Source: Enterococcus mundtii (GTDB lineage Bacteria; Bacillota; Bacilli; Lactobacillales; Enterococcaceae). Taken from it: 64,000 nucleotides of DNA. The stretch is taken from NCBI RefSeq assembly GCF_002813755.1, contig NZ_CP018061.1, positions 297,001-361,000 of the forward strand, given 5' to 3'. Made by a program: the position numbers and the translations under genes. How positions within the stretch are numbered: the first letter of the stretch is position 1; each line of letters opens with the position of its first letter. The notes below the pieces were generated by a model that was not told where the DNA came from, ran no database searches, and saw only the letters and a list, made by a program, of their open reading frames with translations. Below are positions 56,082-64,000 of this stretch, piece after piece.

Positions 56082-56213
56082 TTATAATTCAAAAATATCA
56101 TAATCATCAAATTTATCACTCATTGATTTTTGTGAGTTAGGATACAAGTGACCATACGTATCTATAGTTGTAGTTATCGAGGCATGTCCTAGTCTTTCTT
56201 TAAGGGACAGCTC
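56082..56213 (-). pseudogene. tyrosine integrase, C-terminal remnant
   Basis: The last 40 or so codons of a site-specific tyrosine recombinase: LSLKERLGHASITTTIDTYG then HLYPNSQKSMSDKF and a natural stop. LGHASITTT-x3-Y-x-H-x-YP contains the catalytic-type Gly-His pair and the nucleophile Tyr. Everything upstream (the core domain with Arg) is missing: at about 56205-56215 the sequence changes into the upstream part of the lysin gene on the other strand. It marks a deleted prophage or integrative element. Confidence 0.8.
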
Positions 56214-56245
56214 GTGGTGTCGGCGGTTCAGAAGGTGGAAATCAT

Positions 56246-56976
56246 ATGAAGTTTCCGAATAAAAAATCTACCTTTAGTTATTATGGCTATATGGTGGCTT
56301 CACAATCGAATTTTAATGCGTGTGTGGGGAATAAAAGTCCTAGTGAATGTTTATTGATACTAGGAAGAGGCAGTTATGCTACGGCTGGTATTACAGAAAG
56401 TAGTCCTTATTTTACAGGTTGTATGTCAATCATTCAGTCGAATAATCTGACACAATATGATGATTTTGCGATCCAAAAATGGAAAGATTTTGGTAGTAAC
56501 ATAAGTGGCTCAGTTGGTGGTGGCTGGGTATGGCCGTTCCCAGAAGTCGGACAAGGTCTTTTGCAGGTGGTCAATTATTTGGTAAAAATCCTGGTGGGGA
56601 ATTTCGAGAAAATGGTTTTCACAACGGATTGGAGTTTGGATCGGTAGATCACCATGGAAATGAAATTCACGCCATTCATGGTGGAACGGTCACTTATGTT
56701 GGAAATCCTGGTATTTCGGGGTTAGGTGCTTGTGTGATCGTCATTAATGGTAGTGGATTAAATATGGTTTATCAAGAGTTCGCCACAAGTACCAGCAATG
56801 CAAAGGTTAAAGTAGGTGATAAGGTCAAATTGGGAGACGTAATTGGCATACGTGATACAGAACACTTGCACTTAGGAATCACGAAAAAAGATTGGTTACA
56901 AGCGGAATCAAGTGCGTTCACAGATGATGGAACGTGGCTTGATCCATTAAAGATTATCACTACTGGTAAATATTGA
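56246..56976 (+). pseudogene. phage/ICE-type cell wall hydrolase with M23 domain, frameshifted
   Basis: The frame from 56246 (and in-frame sequence just before it, GGSEGGNH) reads KFGSNISG-like lysozyme-type sequence up to GGGWVWPFPEVGQG. One base is then missing near 56557 and the sequence continues in another frame as SFAGGQLFGKNPGGEF, NGFHNGLEFG, GGTVTYVGNPGISGLGACVI and TEHLHLGI to 56976. The C-terminal part is a LytM-type M23 peptidase. The first zinc motif H-x3-D reads HNGLE, with Glu for Asp, while H-x-H is kept. The N-terminus is cut by the junction with the integrase remnant. It is probably inactive. Confidence 0.78.
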
Positions 56977-57088
56977 TTGTTCGCTTTTTACGTTGGATTT
57001 TTTTCATTTTATTTGACTGCAGTCAGAAAAATAAACGCAAAAACCGAATGTTATTTGTGAAATCAATTTTGAAGAAAAGAGGGAAATG

Positions 57089-57610
57089 ATGAAACGAATT
57101 ACTTGTATCATTTTATTATTGATTGGTCTCCTATTTGTTGGAGTGAAGTATCATGAATTACAAGAAAAGTATTACGATAAAGAAGCTACTATCGCGAACT
57201 TAAAAAACGAAAACAGTGAACAATCGGTTGTTATATCAGAGCCACAAACTGATAGCAATGAAGAAAAAGCCGATAAAATAAAAGAAAAAGATATTCTTGA
57301 ATCTTTTGTGGATGCTTATGTCAATTTTCATTCCATTGATAATCGAAATCAATCGGTTATGAACTTTGTAACAGAAGATTGTCAAAAAGAAAATGCACTG
57401 GATATAGAAGTTCATGCAGATTTTGATAGTACGGGAACGATTGAACGTAGCTATCAAGACTTAACTGATCCAGATAGTTTTATTGTGGTTGGAAAGGAAG
57501 AAAGTCGTGGTGCTTCGCATGAATTTTTGATGAAGGTTCATTTTAGCGATGACAAAATAAACTTTTATAATTACCAATATTGGCACAAAATTAAATATCA
57601 TTTGTTTTAA
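57089..57610 (+). CDS. membrane-anchored extracytoplasmic protein, unknown
   Basis: About 173 residues. AGAGGGAA lies just before two adjacent ATGs; the second gives the better spacing. One N-terminal membrane helix (ITCIILLLIGLLFVGV) is followed by a charged coiled-coil-like stretch (about 20-70). A folded outside domain (about 70-173; FVDAYVNFHSIDNRNQSVMN, HKIKYHLF) has an NTF2-like feel, as in accessory proteins of conjugative elements. It follows the lysin remnant and precedes a lipoprotein, and so belongs to the same inserted element. No family is recognised. Confidence 0.7.
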   Translation: MKRITCIILLLIGLLFVGVKYHELQEKYYDKEATIANLKNENSEQSVVISEPQTDSNEEKADKIKEKDILESFVDAYVNFHSIDNRNQSVMNFVTEDCQKENALDIEVHADFDSTGTIERSYQDLTDPDSFIVVGKEESRGASHEFLMKVHFSDDKINFYNYQYWHKIKYHLF

Positions 57611-57633
57611 TAAAACTAAAAGGAGTTTTTTTT

Positions 57634-58047
57634 ATGAAACGTTTAGTAGGATTTTCTTTGTTATTGATCTCTCTAGGGATTTTTGGGGCTTGTAGCCAAA
57701 CTAATAAGCTTGATGAGAATGCCCAAAAAGCAGAAAAAGAAGTGCTTGCTTTTTATAATGAAATAAATAAAGAAAGTCGAGAAGAAGAACATGGCTCCAG
57801 CTTTGAAGGAGATTTAACAGAAGAAAATGTAAAGAAAGTTTATTATTCAGGAGAAGATTTTAATGAGTATATCTTTGTTACAGAAGAACAATTATATTCT
57901 GATCCACAATTGAAGGAAAAAGAAAATAAAATTACTCGTCATTATCTTTACAAAGATAGCAAATCACATGTAATCAGTGATAAAGAATTTGAAAAATTGA
58001 TTAAAGATGAAAGTAATAACTTCGAGAAAATTTATGAAGTTGATTAA
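57634..58047 (+). CDS. lipoprotein, unknown function
   Basis: A protein of 137 residues with a lipoprotein signal peptide: MKRLVGFSLLLISLGIFGAC, lipobox F-G-A-C with the lipidated Cys at residue 20. The mature part is highly charged (KAEKEVLAFYNEINKESREE) with no known domain. AAAGGAG lies 9 bases before the ATG, 23 bases after the preceding gene. It is probably co-transcribed with the membrane protein as cargo of the decayed element. A terminator follows. Confidence 0.75.
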   Translation: MKRLVGFSLLLISLGIFGACSQTNKLDENAQKAEKEVLAFYNEINKESREEEHGSSFEGDLTEENVKKVYYSGEDFNEYIFVTEEQLYSDPQLKEKENKITRHYLYKDSKSHVISDKEFEKLIKDESNNFEKIYEVD

Positions 58048-58098
58048 ACAGAGATACAGTAGAGATGGTACTTAAATTTGAATGACCACAAGTCGCAT

Positions 58099-58141
58099 AG
58101 AGCCTTTAACAGCTATTTGATAGTTGTTAAAGGTTCTTTTT
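58099..58141 (+). terminator. terminator after the lipoprotein gene
   Basis: GAGCCTTTAACA / TGTTAAAGGTTC (one G-T pair) with a 13-base loop and T5. Confidence 0.88.
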
Positions 58142-58643
58142 CGTTTTAATACATAAACGTAATAGAGTTTGTTCTATGGGATCAAGAGAACGATTTTTAG
58201 GGTTAATAGAGGAGAAGCAATTTGCGAGTTTTAATAGGTATCCTTTAATGGCAAATAATTAGCAAGAGATTTTGATAATTACAAAAAAGTAAAAACTGAT
58301 TTGAACTATGCTCATGTAAAAAATTTTAAAGATCGTTTGAATCAACTGTTGATTTAACCGAGAAATTATTTATTATCTTTAGGTATAAATAATGAATAGT
58401 TAGTTATTTTATTGCTCGAAAAAGAGCGGTATATACTTATCTATCGAAAATAGTAAACTATTTACTTTTCTAATTATATTATTTGAAAATCCGAAAAATG
58501 AGCACATAAACGATTATGATTTTAGGGTGTTTTTTTATGAATGATTGTGAATTTATTAACAATTACATGATAATCTGTTTTTGAGTTAGTGAATAAGTAA
58601 ATAGAGCTGACTCTAAAATAAAAACTATTAGGAGGAGATGAAA
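58142..58643. other. AT-rich region with a gene fragment
   Basis: No complete gene. An open stretch at 58259-58357 reads RDFDNYKKVKTDLNYAHVKN and ends with a stop, like the C-terminus of a lost helical protein; it has no start codon. The rest is AT-rich leader before the protease gene. Confidence 0.4.
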
Positions 58644-60686
58644 ATGAAAAAGTTTAAGAAAAAAATATATTTAGGATTGGTTGTTGGTGTGAGTATGTTT
58701 GGATTCATTGTTCATACTAAACAAGTAAATGCTGATACTCAACAAAAAGAAATGATCATGAGTCAATTAGGTGAATCTCAAAGAGAGTATGTACCAAATG
58801 AGGTAATTGTCAGTTTAAAGGCCACACAGAGAATCTCAACAGAGAAGAATAAACCACAGAAGTTACTAGGTGTAAATATTATGGTGGAAAAAGATTTGAC
58901 TCTTAGAACAAATGAAAGCGATTATAACAAACGAGATCAAGTATTATTAGTGAAATTGAGCGAAGAAATTAGTGTAGAAGAGGCAGTAAGAACATTTAAT
59001 GCTTCTGATATGGTCAACTATGCAGAGCCAAACTATGTTGTTGAACTAGAGCCTTTGAACGAGGTTGAAGAACCAAAAGTAAATAATCAATTAGAGAATC
59101 AATCAATTATTCCTAACGATCTTAATTGGAGTAAACAAGGTAATTTAAGAGATATTAGTATGCCAACGGCTTGGGAGGAAACCAAAGGTTCTAAAGATGT
59201 TAAGGTAGCGGTAATTGATTCAGGAATCGATTATCAACATGAGGATCTTTCCGAGAATGTAGATGCCAGCTTGGGATACGATTTTTTTGATGAAGATTCA
59301 GATCCAATGGATACTATGGGACATGGGACACATATTGCAGGAATCATTGGCGCACAGACGAATAATGAAGTAGGTGTAGCCGGTGTAAATTGGGATGTTA
59401 CAATGGTGCCTATACGTGTATTTGGTAGTAGTGGAGTTGCTGCTGTCGCAGTTATGATTGAAGCTATTAATTATGCGACTGAAAAAAATTTTCCAATTAT
59501 CAATTATAGTATGGGCAGTTTAGGTTACAGTAGCGCAGAAGAAGAAGCAATAAAAAATTATCCTGGGTTATTCGTAGCAGCAGCAGGAAATAACGGAATA
59601 GATACAACTGATCAACCTTTTTACCCAGCTTCTTTGGATATCCCTAATATTATTTCTGTAGGAAATTCTATTGGTTATAAACGTTACTTTAATTCAAATT
59701 ATAGTAAAACAGGTGTCGATTTATTTGCCCCAGGGACGCAAGTTTATAGTACAGTTCCAGGTTATCTTAAGTACTCATATAAAACAGGTACCTCTATGGC
59801 GACACCACATGTCACTGGTAGTGCTGCATTAGCTCTATCACTAAATCCTGACTTATCTATCGAAGAATTAAAAAAAATTATATTAAATAGCGTTGATCCG
59901 TTTTACGAACTGTCTGATCTGTGTCTCACGGGCGGAAGACTAAATACGAATAATGTCGTACGACAAGTAGCTGGTAAACTTACTGCATCTAATATTACAC
60001 TAAGTTTAAATAGTGAATGGTCAGATGAGATTGCTAAAGAGATGTGTCATGTTCAATGGATTGATCAATCAGGAGAAGATTTAACTGATCAAGTTGTTGT
60101 TCTAAAAAATGAAGTAGACATATCTAACTTTGGTGATTATGAAGTAGTCTTTGCAACTCCAGACTTAACCGATCAACTCGCAGTGACAGTGACTATCCCT
60201 CGATTGCGGGCACTTACGCTAGGTAAAGGAACAGCAACCATTGATATTGGTTCTGCATGGGACAGTAACATAGCCATCGATACGTTCCAAGTCAAAGCAA
60301 TAGATGATTTTGGGAATGATATTACAGATCAAGTACAGGTCACTATTAATGCAAATATTGATACAATTATTTCAACGGAAGCAACGATAAAATTTGAAGT
60401 TCCAGAATTGGGATTAGCGGATTTAGGTGTACTGAATATTACTGCAAAAAATAGTACCATTGAAGGATTGAAGGAAGTTAGGATCAATCAAGGAACACAA
60501 TGGAATAGTTCACTGGCTAAAGAAATATGTAATATCACAGCAGCTAATCCAGATGGAGTAGCTGTGACAGAAGCAGTTAAAGTAATAGAAGATAATGTGA
60601 ATCCAAATGAAATTGGTACTTATAATGTACAATTCAAAGTAGGACTTGATGGACCTAAGTTTAGTACAACAGTAATTGTGGAATAG
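58644..60686 (+). CDS. secreted S8 family serine protease (subtilase) with Ig-like repeats
   Basis: About 680 residues. The start at 58644 has AGGAGGAG upstream with better spacing than the ATG six bases earlier. A signal peptide (about 1-31) is followed by a propeptide-like region (about 45-130) and a catalytic domain (about 155-430). Asp is in VAVIDSGID, His in MGHGTHIAG, oxyanion Asn in AAAGNNG and Ser in GTSMATPHVTG. Three Ig-like repeats (about 435-680) start with NITLSLNSEWSDEIAKE, ATIDIGSAWDSNIAID and EVRINQGTQWNSSLAKE. No LPXTG, W-x-L or other anchor is visible, so the enzyme may be released or held by its repeats. Confidence 0.9.
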   Translation: MKKFKKKIYLGLVVGVSMFGFIVHTKQVNADTQQKEMIMSQLGESQREYVPNEVIVSLKATQRISTEKNKPQKLLGVNIMVEKDLTLRTNESDYNKRDQVLLVKLSEEISVEEAVRTFNASDMVNYAEPNYVVELEPLNEVEEPKVNNQLENQSIIPNDLNWSKQGNLRDISMPTAWEETKGSKDVKVAVIDSGIDYQHEDLSENVDASLGYDFFDEDSDPMDTMGHGTHIAGIIGAQTNNEVGVAGVNWDVTMVPIRVFGSSGVAAVAVMIEAINYATEKNFPIINYSMGSLGYSSAEEEAIKNYPGLFVAAAGNNGIDTTDQPFYPASLDIPNIISVGNSIGYKRYFNSNYSKTGVDLFAPGTQVYSTVPGYLKYSYKTGTSMATPHVTGSAALALSLNPDLSIEELKKIILNSVDPFYELSDLCLTGGRLNTNNVVRQVAGKLTASNITLSLNSEWSDEIAKEMCHVQWIDQSGEDLTDQVVVLKNEVDISNFGDYEVVFATPDLTDQLAVTVTIPRLRALTLGKGTATIDIGSAWDSNIAIDTFQVKAIDDFGNDITDQVQVTINANIDTIISTEATIKFEVPELGLADLGVLNITAKNSTIEGLKEVRINQGTQWNSSLAKEICNITAANPDGVAVTEAVKVIEDNVNPNEIGTYNVQFKVGLDGPKFSTTVIVE

Positions 60687-61214
60687 TATTTTTTTAATTT
60701 ACCAGGATAAGGTTTTTTGAAACTGTAGTTAGATGTTAATTTCTTTCTAGTGTTTAAAAAATATGACCAATATCATATTGCTATTATATTTGGAATAGTG
60801 TGTGGATGAGACATTTAGATACTGGCAATATAATACAAAGCTTATCAGCACTTATAATCTAGATGAATAGAAAATATCTGTAGTTATTTTATAGAAAAAT
60901 AAACTAGTAACTCTAAAAATAGAAGCTATATAAAATCTTTCATGTAGCTACAAACTAAAAATAATTGTAACTATTTTGATGCTAACTAGAGTGGGACAAT
61001 AATCAGAAAAATTCTAATTATTGTCCCACTTTAGATTACATATTTGATAATCCCAAGAAAGAGTGAGTGACCATTGTATTGATATAAACATCAATGTTCC
61101 TCATTTTCCATAAGTTGGAAGTAATTTTCTTCCATACAAGGATTGTTTAAATGTTGTCTAACCTATTTCTACAAATTCAAATCAGTTATGAAGACGGAGA
61201 TAGTCACTAAACAT
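60687..61214. other. intergenic region, protease to proC
   Basis: An AT-rich 528-base stretch with no ORF of note. It contains one hairpin (60990-61033). Part of it may be the 3' region of proC. Confidence 0.45.
60990..61033. terminator. terminator-like hairpin between converging genes
   Basis: A perfect 14-base stem AGTGGGACAATAAT / ATTATTGTCCCACT with a 13-base loop and a weak T-run (TTTAG). Confidence 0.7.
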
Positions 61215-62033
61215 CTATTTTTGTTGATTATTCATTTCATTATCCTTAGCAATTGTAGCATCAATTCCTTTTACAACAGTTGATATAAAAGCATGATCTT
61301 CCAAAGCTAATAGACCGGCTACTGTAGTACCTCCGGGAGAGCTTACGCGATCAATCAATGACCAAGGAGATTCTTCACTTTCAAGGATCATTTTTGCACT
61401 ACCTAAAACAGCTTGTGCTGCAATCTGAGTAGCTAGATCTTTCGGTAATCCATGCTTAACACCTGCTCTTGCTATACTATCAATAAAAAGAAATGTATAT
61501 GCTGGGGAACTACCTGCTAAAGCAGTGAAATTTGAAAAATACTTTTCATCTAATTTCCAAGCAAAACCGATAGAGTTAAACATATCAAGGACATAATTCA
61601 ACTGTTTATCTGTTACATATTCATTTCCACAAATGGCAGCAGCAGTTTCTCCGACGATAGCATTTATATTAGGCATGACCCGTACGATTGGAAGTTCTTC
61701 ATTGGTTTGTAGAAAATTATATATTTTGTCCGTTGGTGTACCAGCAGCAATTGATATTAGTAAAGGTCTCTTTTCCAATATCTGATTTTTTTCAGAAGCT
61801 AATATCCTTTCAATAACTGTTGGCTTTACAGATAGTACCACCATATCTACTAAACCAATCAATTGTGAATTAGAAGTGCAAGCTGTTGCTCCAATATTTT
61901 TAGCAAAAAGTTGCACTTTTTCGGACATTATATCAAAAAGGTAAAGCTCGTCTGGAGAAGCAAATTCTTTTTTAATAATTCCTTTAATAATTGCTGAAGC
62001 CATATTGCCGGTTCCGATAAATCCTATTTTCAT
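61215..62033 (-). CDS. proC: pyrroline-5-carboxylate reductase
   Basis: Reduces pyrroline-5-carboxylate to proline with NAD(P)H. The protein has 272 residues. The N-terminal dinucleotide fold has MKIGFIGTGNMASAIIKG, then VVLSVKP. The C-terminal dimer domain has ALAGSSPAYTFLFIDS and the signature segment DRVSSPGGTTVAGL. AGGAGGAA lies 4 bases before the ATG. It stands alone; no proA or proB is nearby. It may be a second copy, as its AT-rich setting next to remnants is unusual for a core gene. Confidence 0.93.
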   Translation of the reverse strand: MKIGFIGTGNMASAIIKGIIKKEFASPDELYLFDIMSEKVQLFAKNIGATACTSNSQLIGLVDMVVLSVKPTVIERILASEKNQILEKRPLLISIAAGTPTDKIYNFLQTNEELPIVRVMPNINAIVGETAAAICGNEYVTDKQLNYVLDMFNSIGFAWKLDEKYFSNFTALAGSSPAYTFLFIDSIARAGVKHGLPKDLATQIAAQAVLGSAKMILESEESPWSLIDRVSSPGGTTVAGLLALEDHAFISTVVKGIDATIAKDNEMNNQQK

Positions 62034-62794
62034 ACTATTCCTCCTAATCTGATGTAAAAAGAGTCATCAAAGTATTTTTCTGTAAACAAATGTTTAAATT
62101 AATTATAGAGGAAAGGTTTGAATATTATGATCTGTTTTCGGATTATTAAAAGATAGAAAAATAGGTATCCAAATTAATAGGATGAAGTCGAAACCTGTTA
62201 ATCTTATATGTATATATGAAAGAAGTTGGACAAAATTAACTTTAGTTACTAAAAAAGGATTTCACGAATATTCGCAATGAATGTTCGTGAAATCTTTTTC
62301 TCTACACAACAAAGAGAGAACCTACTATTTATATAAGTGCTAAACAAAAATGATGAAAGAAGCTCTTCGACGTTTAAAGGTCACAACACAGCATAAGTCA
62401 TTGTACCTCTAGATTTAGAATTGATGGAACGAAAATTCATGCAATGCAAATAAGAATTCAATTGTATGGACAAAAATCGAGTGAAATGAACAAAAGTTGT
62501 ATAAAAAATCAGCTACGCTATGTCATGGTCTTGTTAAAAAATGAAGTTATTTCCCTCATTGAAATACAACGAGAGATCTTTATACTTTATGAACTAAAAC
62601 AACTTGAAACAATTATAATACTTTTAGAAATGTGGGATTTGCTACTACGCCTCCTTTAATATACGGAAATTTCCTAATAAGAAGGTATATGTAATAATGA
62701 GGGCTACGATCCAACAGGTAACACAAAAGATGTCGCGCAAGATTTTTATGATAAGTGTTGGTATTAGAATATTCCGCAATAATAAAAGCATGTA
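62034..62794. other. intergenic region with remnants
   Basis: About 760 bases. It holds one hairpin (62252-62299) and short coding-like scraps on the plus strand, such as MMKEALRRLKVTTQHKS near 62350 and GYDPTGNTKDVAQDFYDKCW near 62702-62763. Neither has a complete gene around it. The open frame at 62444-62659 has no ribosome site. It is probably eroded mobile or phage DNA. Confidence 0.4.
62252..62299. terminator. terminator-like hairpin upstream of proC
   Basis: GATTTCACGAA / TTCGTGAAATC with inner pairing, six A before and five T after. Confidence 0.7.
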
Positions 62795-62826
62795 GAAAAT
62801 GAGCTTACAATACAGAGTAAGCTCAT
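62795..62826 (-). terminator. terminator of the 62829-63386 gene
   Basis: On the minus strand ATGAGCTTAC / GTAAGCTCAT with an 8-base loop, followed by TTTTC, starting 3 bases after the stop codon. Confidence 0.82.
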
Positions 62827-62828
62827 TG

Positions 62829-63386
62829 CTATGGATGTAAAGTGGGCTCGTTTTTAAACCATCTCATCTTACTAATTATAAATAAGTAAAATGGGTTTTT
62901 TATTGATTTTCTTAGTTGTCTAACACACTTAATAAAAATATCAAATTCATTTACTGCATTTTGGGAATAATGAAAAGAATATCCTTGGATACCACTTGCT
63001 GTATCTGGATGTTCAACTTTTTTGTAGTCATGCAAAATTGTACTTAGAATAAGTTCATATTGTGTTGTTTGAACATGTAAGCCCTCAATCAATCTTAAAG
63101 TCTTTTGATTCAGTAAAGGATAAGATTCTTTTATTTTAGATATAGAATCATAAATAGGATGAAAGTATTTTTGTTGCATGGGAATAATATCTAGTTCAAG
63201 TTTATTATTGTTAGCATAGAAAGTATTTAATACTTGTTCAGCAAGTTGTTCAATTCCATGTAATTCTAATAACACAATATTTCTAGTCTCGCTTTTAGAA
63301 TTCCAGATTGCTGCAGTATAAGATCCAATTACACCAAAAAAACCTCCTAAAAAAAAGAATAAACTATCCCAGGATAGCGTCTGCAT
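62829..63386 (-). CDS. membrane-anchored protein of unknown function
   Basis: A protein of 185 residues. One N-terminal hydrophobic segment (SLFFFLGGFFGVIGSYTAAI, about 8-27) is followed by a long helical domain (about 35-175), mostly cytoplasmic by charge, with a basic C-terminus (KNPFYLFIISKMRWFKNEP). AAAGGAGG lies close before the ATG, so the start is firm. No family is recognised; single-pass helical proteins of this size sometimes occur in defence or immunity loci, but nothing here proves that. Confidence 0.7.
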   Translation of the reverse strand: MQTLSWDSLFFFLGGFFGVIGSYTAAIWNSKSETRNIVLLELHGIEQLAEQVLNTFYANNNKLELDIIPMQQKYFHPIYDSISKIKESYPLLNQKTLRLIEGLHVQTTQYELILSTILHDYKKVEHPDTASGIQGYSFHYSQNAVNEFDIFIKCVRQLRKSIKNPFYLFIISKMRWFKNEPTLHP

Positions 63387-63637
63387 AAAATTCCTCCTTT
63401 AATATCTGATGTTATTTATTATGTTAGCAAAAAAAACAAAAAAATAAATATTAAAAGTAAAAAAATATAGGCTTTTTATGTTCAGAAAAAACCATATAAA
63501 ATCCCTCGATTTAGATATTTTTAAATATTCTATATGGTAGTTTATCATTTGATGTCAAATGATATTTAATAAAGGTGCAATATTAAAAAATAGAAGGGGT
63601 TACTACTGTTCCCACGGTTTATTCGGTTTTAGTAGGT
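63387..63637. other. AT-rich upstream region
   Basis: About 250 bases with no complete gene. The last 60 bases are open in the frame of the small ORF at 63650 (E-G-V-T-T-V-P-T-V-Y-S), so that ORF may be the 3' part of a longer, decayed gene. Confidence 0.35.
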
Positions 63638-63649
63638 GTGAGAGGGCAA

Positions 63650-63775
63650 ATGCCCACTATCATGTATCTAGGTTCGGATGAAACTATAAAAATACTGGTA
63701 GAAGATGTTTTATTTAATTGCGACGAACAAATGCTCCAAAAGGACACGTTATTACAGGATAAATCACTGATATAG
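63650..63775 (+). CDS. possible 41-residue protein or gene remnant
   Basis: ORF from ATG 63650: MPTIMYLGSDETIKILVEDV and on to a stop at 63775. AGAGGG lies 3-4 bases before the ATG, which is close. The frame is open without a start codon back to about 63590, and a GTG at 63638 could add four residues. The composition is coding-like (acidic, amphipathic). It may be a small protein or the tail of a broken gene. Confidence 0.35.
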   Translation: MPTIMYLGSDETIKILVEDVLFNCDEQMLQKDTLLQDKSLI

Positions 63776-63811
63776 AATTTACTGAATACGTTTGATTCTA
63801 AAGCAATTAAA

Positions 63812-63875
63812 ACATACTAACGAATTAGTGGGCAAAATATTCCGTCAATATCTTGCCCACTAATCGTTAGTATGT
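63812..63875. repeat. long imperfect inverted repeat
   Basis: ACATACTAACGAATTAGTGG and ten further bases pair with the right arm ending TCGTTAGTATGT, with one bulge and one mismatch over about 29 pairs; the loop is CCGTC. There is no T-run on the right. It could be a terminator for the minus-strand gene at the window edge or a small mobile repeat. Confidence 0.65.
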
Positions 63876-63910
63876 GTAAAGTTCTTATTTCTTAAAATAA
63901 TTAAAAAGCA

Positions 63911-64000
63911 CTATTTGTTTAGTAAATCTTCTCCATTGATTCGTACCATAGGAATATAGTCAAAAGAACTGTCATCTACTATATAATAATACTGTGCCTC
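63911..64000 (-). CDS. C-terminus of a gene running off the window
   Basis: A 29-codon open frame on the minus strand reaching the window edge: EAQYYYIVDDSSFDYIPMVR then INGEDLLNK and TAG. The composition is protein-like and the hairpin at 63812 lies 36 bases after the stop. Too short to identify. Confidence 0.45.
   Translation of the reverse strand, partial: EAQYYYIVDDSSFDYIPMVRINGEDLLNK

Noticed and set aside
62444..62659. 71-codon plus-strand open frame
   Set aside because: No ribosome site and other frames of the same stretch show equally good scraps; considered remnant DNA.

Overview
The window looks like chromosomal DNA from a low-GC lactic acid bacterium, almost certainly Enterococcus (E. 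faecium/hirae/mundtii-like; the species cannot be fixed from sequence alone). The reasons are strong AGGAGG ribosome sites, WxL and DUF916-type surface operons flanked by Mga-type regulators, an SOS-controlled UmuC/YolD pair, and the gene order of the aromatic amino acid operon. No rRNA, complete tRNA, CRISPR array or intact insertion sequence was seen.

Layout. 0-2.2 kb: a minus-strand SOS operon (Y-family polymerase, YolD-like protein, small protein) under a LexA box. 2.3-9.8 kb: the chorismate, tyrosine and phenylalanine operon aroF-aroB-aroC-tyrA-aroA-aroK-pheA, preceded by a leader that encodes an 18-residue Tyr/Phe-rich peptide followed by two tandem terminators. 9.8-25.7 kb: a mosaic of small units. 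These are a HicAB module with a nonsense-mutated toxin, a PfpI/DJ-1 protein, galM-galK with an AraC regulator, a quinone-reductase-like oxidoreductase, a LysM protein, a GntR regulator, a MazEF-like module with a dead toxin, an enolase-superfamily dehydratase diverging from a beta-glucoside-type PTS permease, a 99-residue cystatin-like protein, and a formaldehyde-detoxification pair (adhC-fghA) opposite an HxlR regulator broken by a stop codon. 25.7-28.8 kb: a YitT protein, a truncated AraC regulator and decayed spacer.

28.8-48.5 kb is a surface-protein island. It holds three Mga-like regulators (all with TTG starts, one broken by an in-frame TGA) and three sets of exported proteins: an LRR/MucBP protein operon ending in an LPKTN-anchored protein; two tandem pectate-lyase-like paralogues; and a WxL operon (LPKLN protein, small WxL protein, DUF916/DUF3324 protein, 1625-residue WxL protein). 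50.3-55.8 kb: a sugar operon (deoC, fructose-family PTS IIA and IIBC, Gfo/Idh oxidoreductase, zinc dehydrogenase, DeoR regulator) whose IIBC gene is frameshifted. 55.9-58.1 kb: a decayed integrated element (tRNA-end-like att sequence, integrase C-terminus, frameshifted lysin, membrane protein, lipoprotein). 58.6-64 kb: a secreted subtilase, proC, an unknown membrane protein and remnants.

Seven genes carry a stop codon or frameshift while remaining recognisable outside the lesion (hicA, mazF, hxlR, an araC-type gene, one mga-type gene, PTS IIBC, and the lysin). This is either real decay concentrated in toxins, regulators and accessory genes, or base-calling error. The most promising unusual items are the cystatin-like protein, the WxL-like surface operon whose proteins share a C-terminal domain lacking the W-x-L signature, and the aromatic leader peptide.
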